The position numbers and the translations under genes were made by a program. The notes below the pieces were generated by a model. The model was not told where the DNA came from and did not search any database. It was given only the letters and a program-made list of their open reading frames with translations. Of a stretch of 64,000 bases of DNA, positions 44,584 through 55,898 are shown one piece after another. The stretch is from Erythrophleum ivorense (lineage: Eukaryota > Streptophyta > Magnoliopsida > Fabales > Fabaceae), in assembly GCA_026724425.1 (NCBI GenBank), contig JAIUCV010000665.1, positions 186,001-250,000 on the forward strand. Direction: 5' to 3'. Each line of letters begins with the position of its first letter. Position 1 is the stretch's first letter.

Positions 44584-44737
44584 TACAGTAGAAACTTTAT
44601 AAATTAATAATATTGGGATAATGATATTTTATTAGTTTTGCAAATTATTAATTTACCGAGAGATTATTTGGATTAAAAACTTAGTTTGAGACTAGAAATT
44701 AATTTATCAAATAAAAATTTATAAAGTTTCTACTGTA
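44584..44737. mobile_element. TA-flanked MITE (Stowaway-like), unit E
   Basis: 150 bp at 44586-44735 with the same ends and TA flanks as the other copies. Confidence 0.7.
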
Positions 44738-47320
44738 TATATTTAACATATTTTAATTAGAATAAAAAAAATTATATTCAAATTTCTATTGCGACTTCAT
44801 ATAAGCTTTAAGATCGAATGCACACAGAAAACATAGCAAGTCAAATAGAGCTTTCAATTATTGGCGCACAAAAAAAAAAAGAGCTTGCGGAAGCATTAGA
44901 GTGAACAGTCATGATCTAATTAATACACGTTACGTCTTCTTATCTGTTGTATCAACAACAAAGTCTCAAGCTTTCATAGCCGCTCTGTTTGGGTCTTTTC
45001 ACTTCTTCCTCTTTGCACACGTCTTATTTCGGTTTCATCCTTCGCCACCACGTGAAACTCTGATGCAAGCATGTCGTGTAAGTCGATATCCTTCGAGTTG
45101 CCGATGTAAACAGTCTTCGTGATCAATTCTAGAGTCACGGTGAAGCCTAGATTAGACAAGACACATATTGCATTCCCGATTTTGCATATGCTTTGTCGAG
45201 TCTAGAATGGAGTATAGCTTTGCTCTTTTCCTGTGTTCTTGGTGGAGGATGAGATCATCTCATCTTCCTTTCTTCTAATCATATAATTACAGGATCTCTA
45301 TTTTCAAACGTATAACCCGTCCCATATGAAGCCATTGTAGCCAATAATAAATTCGATCTCAAAACTATCTATGTAATGAAAGTGATGCTTGCTTAACTTA
45401 CACAAACAGCATCATCTTCAACAGAGATTTGTTCAACCCTAATCTAGATCTTTGAGGATACAATTCAAACCAAAACTTCTCTCATATTTCCGAAAGCAAA
45501 TCCACGAACTGAAAATTCCAGACCAAATAACTCGTGCATAAAACTAATCCACGAAACGGGCGTAACCCTAATCGAAATAACATAATCCAGTGCAAATCGC
45601 TTTGTTGATAAGAGAACATGCCCCATTGAAACCAATACCAGAAACTTCGCACCAAAACCATTATTTATAGGGTTGATCACATCCAATTATTTATAGCGTA
45701 AGTGATAAGGGTTTTTCACACCCGAAGCCGATTTCAACGTGAGGACTATAACCTATGAAGAAGAAACAATATATTATTAGGGATTCATTAGGTTTAACTA
45801 GGTCTTTTACACGCGCTCTGTATTAATAATTTGATTTAATATCTTTTATTCATAAGTTTTTGTCGTCATTAGTATGGTCATGGTGATTGTAGTGAACCGA
45901 TGTTCTTATTATTTTTCTTTTGTTACATTTTTGTTTTATTTTTCTTCGATCTATTCAGTTTTATTCGGTTTTTTTCCTCTTTGGTTTCTTCTTCATCTTT
46001 ACTCCTCCTCATCTTCCTCTTCAGTTTTTTTGTCCTTGCGGTTTCTTATTCCGTTATTCGATATCCTCCTTCATCTTTATTCATCTTTGATTTATTTTTT
46101 GTCTTCGTTCTTTCATATCTCCGGCTTCAAATTTTTTATATTTATTTTTATTTTTTGTGCTCGTATTGGTTATTATTCTTCTGTTTCTTCAATGATTAAT
46201 TATGGCGGTTGAAGTTGCTAAGGTTTTGCTATATTATTTTTTGTTTAGCTTATTTTATTCTTGATTATTCTCCGTTGGACATTTCCACGACTTTATCCCT
46301 TTTATAAATAATTCTATTGTTATCCTCCTTAATTTAATCTTATGTAGAATAAAATTTCACTATCTCATACACTTAACCAAGTTTAAAAAAAAAAAAATTA
46401 GAAACAAAATTAAACAACTACATATTCACACATTTAATGAGCAATGTCTAACAATAATATAAATTATTCAATTTATGCGATTATAGTTAAGCATAGTTTT
46501 CAATTTCTTATTCTTTGGTTTATCTTTTTATTTGGTTTCCTTGTTTAGCCTTATTTTCCATGGTTTCTTTTATATATTCGTTTTTTTGCTATCTTTGTAT
46601 GTCTCTTTTTCTCATGTATTCATTTTCGTTTTGCTCTTATTTTTTCTTTTTTTTCTATTTCTTCTATAATTAATTATTTCCGTCGAAAATATTAGGTTTC
46701 GCTAGAATTTGTTTTTTCCAGCTTTTCTTCTTTTATCTATTGGTTATTCTCCCCTTTAAATTATCCATGACTACATCTTTTGTAAATATTTTTAGTATAA
46801 ACCTCTTTAATCTTATGTAGAACAAATTTTCAATGTCTGATACACCTAGCCAAACCTATAAAACTAAAATATACGTGTAAACAAATTTAAGCTAGAAAAG
46901 CTAATATTATTGTAGATAAGCTAATATATAGGTTAGATTTCTAGGGGTGTAAAACTTATTTGAAGAGAAGCTAATCGACGCACATCATTGTTCTTCATTT
47001 TCTTCTTCATTCTTGTTTATATGTTTTAATTTTTTTTTTTGATTTATTCTTCTTCAATCTCTCCTGCATTGCTTTCTTCTTTGTTCTTATTTGGTTTTTT
47101 ATTCATTTTCACTCATCTTCGCATTTGCTCTTCTTCGTCTTCGCTCTTCTTTATTCTTCATTTTTGTTCTTTTTTGGTTTCATCTCTTTCGTTCGTATTT
47201 GATTTATTCTTCGGATTTGTCTTCACAAGTTTCTTATCCATTTTTCTTTTTTCATCTTTGTCTTTTTTTTTTTTATATTACGTCTTCGCAGTTAAGTATT
47301 TTCGTTTTTACTCTTCTTCT

Positions 47321-47803
47321 GTTTCATCCAGTGTTTTTAAAACCGGACCGAACCGGTGGTCGGACCCAGGTCAACCATGAACCGGAAGCATCTCCGTGTT
47401 GGGTTAGTACTAAAACCCATAGATAGTTTGACCGCTTACAAACCCGGGTTCGGCCAACAAAAAACCAAAAACGGTGACCCATTGAACCGTATTAAACCGG
47501 GTTTTTTAATTAAACAATGAAATTTTTTTTTTTTTCAATAATTGTTACCTTTTCAGTTTTTCATTTTAATATTTTTCAAATATTATGATTTTGAAATAAT
47601 TTATTTAATATTTAGAAGCTATTCTTATATATTAATACAGTTCAAATATCATAAATATATTCATTGAAAAAATATATAAACTTAAAATTATTATTTTTAA
47701 AATATCATTGACCCTAGCTAAACCCGGTCGAACCATATTGACCCACGACCCAAAACATTTTCGGTTCAGTTACCGGTCCGGTTTTAAAAACATTGGTTTC
47801 ATC
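47321..47803. mobile_element. hAT-type MITE, unit E
   Basis: 47329-47795 with GTTTCATC flanks at both ends; same insertion as in units A-C, slightly more diverged. Confidence 0.85.
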
Positions 47804-49162
47804 TCTTACTCTTATTTTTCTTTGTGTTCGTCTTGGTTTTTGGTTTTCTTTTTTGTTTGGTTTATTCTCCACTCTTTAAATTTTACATGACTTCATTCTT
47901 TTGTAAATAATTTTAGTGTAAGCTTTTTTAATTTTATATATGCTATATAAAATTAGTTTTATTTTTATGTATATTTGTTATAGATTTTTAGGTGATTATT
48001 TATATGATTAAAACTTTTCATTCTTCTCATTTCTTCTAAACGAATTTCATATTAGAATTTAATCACTTAATTAGTAAAGCAAATATTCACCTCATATAAG
48101 TGACTTTGGTCGAGAAATAAAGAAATATTTTTTTTGAAAATGATTAAAGAAGAAGAATTTTGTTTGAATTGATGATCAAAAAGTATTTATATAAAGAGAA
48201 GAAGAGACTGCTTTATTTAAGATTATTCGGTTTTTCCGGTTTATTCGGTTAATATTCAAACCTTACCAATATCCACAGTTTACATAAAATTGCATCCATA
48301 CTGTTTATATGGTATATTCAAATCCACACCATATGACTTATTTCGGTTCGGTTCGTATCAGTTCAGTTCAGTTTTACCAGATTGAACACCTCTAATTGAA
48401 ATCATTATTTTAAATTAAAAAATTTTCTAATTTGATTCTAAGTAGATTTTTGGTGTTAATAAAAACTTATATATGTTTTCCTTATATCTTACATATCTTT
48501 ATCGATATAACAATTTAAATTTTTCAAAAATTTATTAGTTTTAGATAAGTTATATGTACCAATAATATTGATTGTTTAAAATAGATATAACTTAGTTTCA
48601 GATAAGTTATATGTACCAATAATATTTATTGTTTAAAATCTATATAACTAATTTACTATAACATAGTTTTCTTTGTGTTATTATAAAAAAAATATCTTTA
48701 TTTTCTAAAGTGTTTAATTAAAAAATGTTTCTGAAAAATAAAAATAAAAAATAATTAATTAACTTCAGTGATGATGTGGAATGATACTATTGGTTATTTA
48801 AAATTCTATATATTTAATTTCCTTATTTTCTAAAGTGTTTAATTAAGAAATTTTTCTGAAAAATAAAAAAGGAAATAATTAATTAATTTTAGTGATGATG
48901 TAAAATGATTCTATTTGTTATTTAAAATCCTATATATTTAATTTTCTTATCTCTTACATATTTAAAAAATTGACAATTTCTTAATTATGTAAATTTTGAC
49001 GTGGACCAATTAAATTGCGTTTTTTAATTGTGGACGCTCTCAATGGCCTATAGGGTCAATCTTTATAGTAATAGATAGATAGATAAAGAGATTTCTATAA
49101 TTTAACTACAATGGTATGGAATAGTAATTAAATAATTTTATGGCAATTTATTTAGGATAATT

Positions 49163-49725
49163 CAAAGGCAAAAAGGCATAAATAACTGATTTCATTAATG
49201 GCAATTTAGATTTTTCAAAGTGGAAATTTTGACCAATATTACACAAATTATAAATATTTTGAAAACTAACTCCTCTTTTGAAATTTTTGAAAACTAATCT
49301 GATTTGAAATTTAAATTATCATATAAATACATAACGTGAGTTTAAACTTAAAACATTTCATAAGTTTTTAGAGAATGAAGCGTGATTTCTTTCCTTTTTA
49401 CAAAATGGTGTAGATTTTTGGAGTTTATGGAGATTAAGTGATGCAAAATGAGTTTATAGAAATTTAATTTTTTTTAGATATACTATTCTTTTTGATATAT
49501 CTGAAATTTAAAATATTATTAAAAATTACTTATTTTTAATTATAATTTCGAAAATTAGTTTTATTGTCTTTTAACTTACTAAAAAAATTAGTTTTCAAAT
49601 TTTTTAAAACAAAGGTTAGTTTTCAAAGTTTTTTAAAAGTTTTTAGAATATTAAACCAACTCTCCAGTTTTCAAAATCTGAAAGTGAGTGAAATAATTTC
49701 ATTCTAAAAAATCAGTTGGCAAATT
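49163..49725. mobile_element. Inverted-repeat element upstream of copy F
   Basis: Left arm 49257-49298 (TTTTGAAAACTAACTCC..., ...TTTGAAAACTAAT) matches the reverse complement of the right arm 49587-49629. Weaker similarity continues outward to about 49170 and 49720 (AACTGATTT on the left, AAATCAGTT on the right). This suggests a non-autonomous foldback/MITE-like element of about 0.55 kb. No target duplication could be fixed. It lies only in front of copy F. Confidence 0.5.
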
Positions 49726-50078
49726 ATAGTATAGATAATATATGTATATATTAATATATATAATCTTCCTCTTATATAGAAACCAACTCTATTTTGTGTA
49801 TATAATCTATATAATCTATAATTCAATGTTGCACGATTTCTTTTATATACACACATTTAGGAATCTACTATAGAATCTCCACTTGCTTATCATCCACATC
49901 ATCTAACTTCTACTGCTAAGATAATATATCACAAGAGTTTTAATAACATCGAATTCTATAGTAAAATTGTTCAAAAATACAAAAATGTAGAGAAAATGGA
50001 GATTGAACCATTAGTATAAATACACACATATTCTTAGCCTAATGTTGTGTATCCAAACGCGTTCTCACAAACAAAGCA
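49726..50078 (+). promoter_or_regulatory. Promoter region of GH17 copy F
   Basis: Begins with the ATCTTCCTCTTATATAG block that also starts each amplified unit, has one GAATCTACTATA motif at 49861, and a TATA box at 50015-50021 (TATAAAT), 58 bp before the ATG. Confidence 0.6.
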
Positions 50079-52046
50079 ATGGCTAAAACGCCACAGTTTA
50101 TTACTCCTACTTTCCTCCTCCTAGTCTCGGTCGTGATCCTCCAACTCTCAGCCGTGACTTCCGCTATCGGTATCAACTACGGAACAATAGGGAACCTTCC
50201 ACCGCCGCAACAAGTGGTCAACTTCATCAAGACAAATACCATTTTTGACAGTGTCAAGATCTTTGATGCGAATCCCGACATCCTCCGAGCCCTAGCAGGC
50301 ACTGGGATCAACGTCACCATGATGGTCCCTAACGGTAACATTCCAGCGATGGTCAACGTTGATAATGCTCGTCAATGGGTCGCTGCCAATGTCTTGCCGT
50401 TTCATCAGCAGATCAAGATCAAATACGTTTGTGTTGGAAACGAGATTCTTGTCACTAAAGACAATAACTTGATCTCAAATCTTGTTCAGGCGATGCAAAG
50501 TCTTAACGAAGCTTTGAAAGCTTCCGGTCTCACAGATATCAAGGTCAGTTTCAGGTCATGATGATACGGACCATGTTTGTTTGTCAATAATACGCATTAC
50601 GGGGGGTTTGAATTTGAATACGATACGTAAGACAAACCACTAGATATTACACTAGATATAATATGTTATCTTATAAAAATTAATATGTTAGATAATAATT
50701 AATATCTTTATAAAAAGGGTATAATACTTTGAAATACAAAGTGTGTTATCTTACAGATGTACATGAATCTATATATTATTGCAAGTTTTTTTTTGTTAGA
50801 AATTATTATTGTAATGTTGATAAGTACTATTAATGTAAAATTTAACACCATTATGTGATTTTTGTTTAAGGTGACAACTCCACATGCGTTTACCGTAGGC
50901 TATAACGCAAATGCACCAAGCCAAAGCAGATTTCTCGACGACCAAAAAGACTTTTTTACTAAGATCTTGGAGTTCCATCGTCAAGCCAAGTCCCCATTCA
51001 TGTTCAACGCCTACACTTTTTTTATGATGGACCCGAACAATGTCAATTACGCATCATTTGGTCCGTCAAATGCTATAACCGATCCTAACACACACCAAAC
51101 CTACACCAACATGTTCGACGCAGTGATGGATGCAACTTACTCAGCTATGAATGCTCTTGGCTATGGCGACGTAGACATCATTGTAGGTGAAACCGGTTGG
51201 CCTAGCGCTTGTGACGCCGCATGGTGCACGCCTCAAAACGCTGCAAACTACAACCTTAACATCATTAAGCGTGAAAAGGTCATAGGGACACCTCTTATGC
51301 CCGAACGCCACATCGAAATCTTCATCTTCGCATTGTTCAATGAGGATGGGAAACCGGGGGGGACCGTTGAGAAAAATTGGGGGCTATTTAAACCGGATTT
51401 TACTCCGGTTTATGATGCTGGAGTCGAACGAGACGGTCACAAAGGTGTACCGAGTGGTCCGAGTCCGAGTCCGAGTCCGAGTGGTCCGAGCAGCGGTGGG
51501 AAATGGTGCGTGGCTAAACCAGAAGCGACAAACGCACAGCTTCAAGCGAACATTGATTGGGTGTGTGGCCAAGGTATTGATTGTAAGACAATATCACCTG
51601 GTGGCGTATGTTTTGACAACAACAACCTGAAGTCACGAGCGTCTTTCGTCATGAACGATTATTACCAAAGTAAAGGTCGCACCGACGACGCTTGTAATTT
51701 CAGCGGTAGTGGTATGGTCACTACAACCAACCCTAGCACTAGCACATGTGTTGTAACAAATGGTGGAAGCGGTGGAGGGAGTGGAAAATGGTGCGTGGCT
51801 AAACAAGAAGCCACAAACGCGCAGCTACAAGCGAATATTGATTGGGTGTGTGGCCAAGGTATCGACTGTAAGACAATCTCACCTGGTGGGATATGTTTTG
51901 ACAACAACAACATGAAGTCACGATCGTCCTTCGTCATGAATCTTTATTACCAGAGTAAAGGTCGCACCGACGACGCTTGTAATTTCAGTGGTAGTGGCAT
52001 GGTCACTACTACTAACCCGAGCACTAGCACATGCACCGTTTCGTAG
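50079..52046 (+). CDS. GH17 beta-1,3-glucanase with two X8 (CBM43) domains, copy F
   Basis: Exons 50079-50543 and 50871-52046; 546 aa, in-frame join K/VTTPHA. The complete, probably ancestral copy (At2g39640 position). Signal peptide at 1-29, GH17 domain about 30-345 with acid/base Glu in VCVGNEIL and nucleophile Glu in IVGETGWPS, then a Ser/Pro/Gly linker (SGPSPSPSPSGPSSGG), and two X8 domains, each starting KWCVAK and having six cysteines. X8 domains bind beta-1,3-glucan, so the enzyme should act in the cell wall, for example on callose. The C-terminus ends STSTCTVS without a hydrophobic tail, so no GPI anchor is seen. Usual active-site residues are kept, though the YP(F/Y)F motif of many GH17 enzymes reads YTFFMM here. 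Confidence 0.92.
51501..52043 (+). repeat. Internal X8 domain duplication in copy F
   Basis: Two domains of 95-codon period, starting at 51501 and 51786. They share almost the whole sequence (QANIDWVCGQGIDCKTISPG, SKGRTDDACNFSGSGMVTTT), with few changes between them. The high similarity points to recent duplication or gene conversion within the gene. Confidence 0.85.
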
Positions 52047-52737
52047 GTGGTGGAAGCTGATCAAGAAAGAAAGAAAAAAAAAAATATGAAACAGAAATAT
52101 TTTTTCTTTCTTTTTCAACCAATGAAACAAGATCTTCTGATTTCAAAACACACAAATAAAAAATCTCATTAGAGAAGGAATGTTCCTATTTCACAATCTG
52201 TTAGGTAGTAAAATATTTAATTCGGAAAACATCTTCAGTATATGATTATTGACCATATGCAGTTAAGTTGTACGTATATCAATGCATCTGTACGATGCTT
52301 TTATGATATTTATTTTGATGATTGAAGAGAATGTATCTTTTGATTCAAAATAGTTGAGTACAAGCGTACAACGTTAAAAGATAACTACTTGGTAAAAAGT
52401 TAATTATAAACAAAAAGAACAAGAATTCGAATTCCTAAACAAAATCTAGAATAAACACAGACGTATATTCGGTTTAGTTAGTATTCAATTTGTTAAAAAT
52501 TAAAATTGCTTAAAACAGAACCGAAGGAAACCGGACTTAACTGGCTCTATCACGAAGTCAAACCGAAATGGCTGACCTCACAAATCGGAGCTATGCATTT
52601 TATTATGAAATTATATTAGGGTTTGAATGATCTTGCAATTAATTTGGCAATACAGTCCTTTACACTTCACGGATTAAATCAATAACTTAGCTTTTCTTGC
52701 TTATTCTTCACGGATTCATTCGATCTCTCTTCTTCTT

Positions 52738-52800
<63 letters not shown>

Positions 52801-52838
52801 TGTGAGGCAAAACAGATCTAAAATCTGAGGAGCAAACA
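52047..52838. other. Spacer between GH17 copy F and ALG5
   Basis: 3' flank of copy F and promoter/leader of ALG5. No gene is supported. A long CT microsatellite lies at its right end. Confidence 0.6.
52743..52796 (+). repeat. (CT)27 microsatellite in the ALG5 leader
   Basis: 27 uninterrupted CT units, ending about 42 bp before the ALG5 ATG. CT repeats are common in plant 5' UTRs. The minus-strand frames across it (ERERER) are artefacts. Confidence 0.9.
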
Positions 52839-55474
52839 ATGGAATTTCTGTTAACAGTTGCGGAGCTAGGACTCTCGCTGCTGCTGATCGTCTTCTCGGT
52901 TGTCGTTGTTGAAGCTTGGAGAAGGAGAAACAGTAACGTGTACGTTCGCTCCATTTCTTCGAATTTTCCGATTTGTTTTTCTCTCTGTTTTTATTTTTTT
53001 TGGCTTCCATTACTGTATCTTATCCTGCTTTTCTTTTGCTCCGATTTCTGGGAAAAAAACATTGATTTAACTGTTTTTATTTGATTTTATTTTCCCAGTT
53101 CCGTGGAGACCGTGATTGCACTCGAAGATCCGAAATCCTTAAAAGAGGTATCATTTGATTCTTCATTCGTTTCGGATTAATTAATTGATTTCCCGGGATT
53201 TAAGTGTGGCAAAGCACGACAGTTCTAAAAAACCAATTTTTATAGTTTGTGGAACTGAGATTCCTTTGAGAAAGGTCTTGCATTGGCGATTTGGGTACTT
53301 GATTCATGTTATGCTAGTGCGTTTAGGACGAGGGCTTTGACATTATGTAGGGGTTGGTCTAACCACTCATTGAATTTGGCTCCCTTTTCAAATGTTGAAG
53401 CTTTGCATTCAGTCTAGAAAGAAATGTGTGCTAAGGTTGTTAATGTAGACTTCAAGGTGGGAGCTATTTCCGTTGCTTTAGTGGTTTCCGGAATCAAATG
53501 TTGCATTTTTGTTCGGCAGTGGAGTTTCAAAATTTGAGTGGGTATAGTGCTAGATTAGCTGTTGTTGTGAAAGTTGATAAGTGGTTGATGGATAGGTTGT
53601 CAAGACACAGACTTTGGACACTCTTAGGTTAGTGGGTCAACAGGAAATATGATCTGTTCCGTTATGCTTCTTCAGCAAATTATGAAATGCTGAATCCACA
53701 CATAAATCAGTGTTTTTTGTATCCGGCATTTTGATGAGAGACTGAAGAATCCATTTTCGCTGTTTCCTGATTTCCTGACCCTGCTTTTCAAACTTTGTGA
53801 TCAGATTCCCTGTCCTCATATCTCCGACCCTGCGGAGAAGTATTTGTCATTAATAGTTCCGGCATATAACGAAGAGCAGAGACTTCCTGCAGCTCTTGAG
53901 GAAACGATGGAGTAAGTTAACATACGTTTACATCTTTAGAGTCTCTTTTTTTTTTTTTTGTAAGGATTGTGTATCTGCTTCCACTTGGGAGGATTTTATG
54001 CACACTACAGAGCCATAATTGTCATTTGCCTATGATTTGCAGTTACCTTCAAGACCGTGCAACAAAGGACAAGAGTTTTTCTTTTGAGGTAAATAGTTTT
54101 CCATTAAGGTTGATATTTGACGTAGATATGAGCTTTTCAAGTTTCTTGTTCCTATGATCATTTCACCTAGCTCTTTTAGAAACAAGTATGGCTCAAAACT
54201 TACTAGTCTTTCAACACCGACGACTTACTCATGCTAAACGGCTCATTTAATCTTCATTGTATTCCTTAAACCTCTTTAAATCAGTGGAGTATGTTATTTT
54301 TCTTTCTCTTTCTAGGTGGTGATTGTTGATGACGGAAGTGTTGATGGAACAAAAAGAGTAGCTCTTGATTTCGTTAGAAAGTACACAGTCGACAACATAA
54401 GGGTCATACCCCTTGGGAAGAATCAAGGGAAAGGAGAAGCTATAAGAAAAGTGAGTTCAACACAGTCGACTGTATGCTTGCCATTTCATTCTAGAAAAAT
54501 GTTAATCGAAGCTTTCTATCTTTTTGAAAGCATTAAATAGGGAATGATGCATTGTCGTGGTGAATTACTTCTCATGTTGGATGCTGATGGAGCAACTAAA
54601 ATAACAGACCTAGAGAGACTTGAAAACCAGGTTTGCCCTTTGTTTTGGCTATTGAAAGTTCAGAAAATCTGGAAACTGCGTTACAAATCTCCTGATCTGC
54701 TATAGCCTCTCAGATCCTCGCAGTAGCCAGAGAAGAAAACTCAATCAGAGATCCAGCATCCAAGCATACGGATTTCAGAATAGGTGATGTGCAAGTATCC
54801 GCATTTGGTTCTCGTGCTCATCTTGAGGAGAAAGCTCTTGCTTCAGTTAAGTTTTGCAAACTTCTATTCTACATACATCCTCAATCTTTGTCTATGCATG
54901 CATGTACATATATATGTGTGTCTTAGATAACTGACTTCAGTCTGTCGATTTCAGAGGAAATGGTATCGGAACTTTTTGATGAAAGGTTTCCATCTTGTGG
55001 TTCTGATGGCGGCTGGTCCTGGAATTCGAGATACACAGGTGGCTTTATATCTCCTTTGTTGTTGTTTCCTTCTGCAGTCAAAGCAAAATTGCTCTGTTTC
55101 ACCGAGTTATGTTTAAGCATTGTTTTTCTGCAGTGTGGCTTCAAGATGTTTACTAGAGCTGCTGCTAGAAGACTTTTCTCAAACGTTCATCTGAAAAGGT
55201 AATGTATTATGAATTTGATAGATGATTACTAGCAGTATAAGGAATCAATAAGAGTGTCTCATTTGAAACGGTCTCTCTGCGCAGGTGGTGCTTTGATGTG
55301 GAGTTGGTGTTCTTGTGCAAGCGTTTTAATATTCCAATGCTCGAGATCTCTGTGAACTGGTCTGAAATCCCGGGGTCTAAAGTCAATATGTTGAGCATTC
55401 CCAACATGTTGTGGGAGCTAGCTTTGATGTCTGTTGGTTACAGAACTGGCATGTGGAAGATCCATCACGCATGA
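52839..55474 (+). CDS. ALG5: ALG5 dolichyl-phosphate beta-glucosyltransferase
   Basis: Ten exons: 52839-52939, 53099-53147, 53805-53911, 54043-54088, 54316-54450, 54541-54630, 54714-54845, 54955-55038, 55134-55198 and 55285-55474. Total 999 nt (332 aa), all joins in frame, GT-AG introns. The enzyme moves glucose from UDP-Glc to dolichyl phosphate at the ER; Dol-P-Glc then feeds ALG6/8/10 in N-glycan precursor assembly. Visible features are one N-terminal membrane anchor (LLIVFSVVVVEAW, about 12-30), then a GT2 domain with LIVPAYNEEQRL, VVIVDDGSVDGT, NQGKGEAIR, LMLDADGAT (metal/UDP binding) and RDTQCGFKMFTR. Likely the At2g39630 orthologue. It lies head-to-tail with GH17 copy F but has no functional link to it. 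Confidence 0.93.
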
Positions 55475-55898
55475 AGACATATCATCAACAATATACATAG
55501 AGCATATAGTTTTGTTGTCTCTGATTAAGCAAAGAAATTTTTGTGATGCGAGAGTTTTATTGGTTTTAGTAATAATGAGTTTCAGACATTCCAACGACTC
55601 TATGCTCCCTCTACTCTGCTTTTACATCTCCTTCAAGTACTTGAAAACTTCAGGCTAAAACGATAATTTGATAACCTTTTTGTACTAAAATCCCAATTTT
55701 CTAAACTAAAATTTACAGAAACAGATTAAAGTTTGAACATTTTAACTACCATTGGTGGTGACACGAATTTTTGTTTTAAAAATATATAACCGCTTTTCCA
55801 GTCTCTGTGTGATCGTGGACGAAGAAGAAGACGAGAGACTGCAACGATTTTACCTATAAACCGCCAAAACCTGTAATTGCATCCTCGTCGACTGTGAA
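55475..55898. other. Spacer between ALG5 and the PPR gene
   Basis: ALG5 3' UTR and the short promoter of the PPR gene; nothing else recognised. Confidence 0.5.

Larger units (their letters stand above)
43079..48929 (+). repeat. Amplified unit, copy E (5'-truncated)
   Basis: Unit from residue 36 of GH17 through the spacer; at about 48918-48930 it runs on into sequence not seen after the other units (TTATTTAAAATCCTATATA). This is the original right edge of the unit. It shows more single-base differences than B and C do from each other. Confidence 0.75.
44312..49162. other. Spacer of unit E and unique flank
   Basis: Same elements as the other spacers: flank repeat, TA-flanked MITE (44586-44735), unrecognised minus-strand frames (44974-45686), T/C-rich stretch, hAT MITE (47329-47795), tandem duplications, then AT-rich flank with a short ATAG microsatellite at about 49070-49084. 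No gene supported. Confidence 0.6.
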
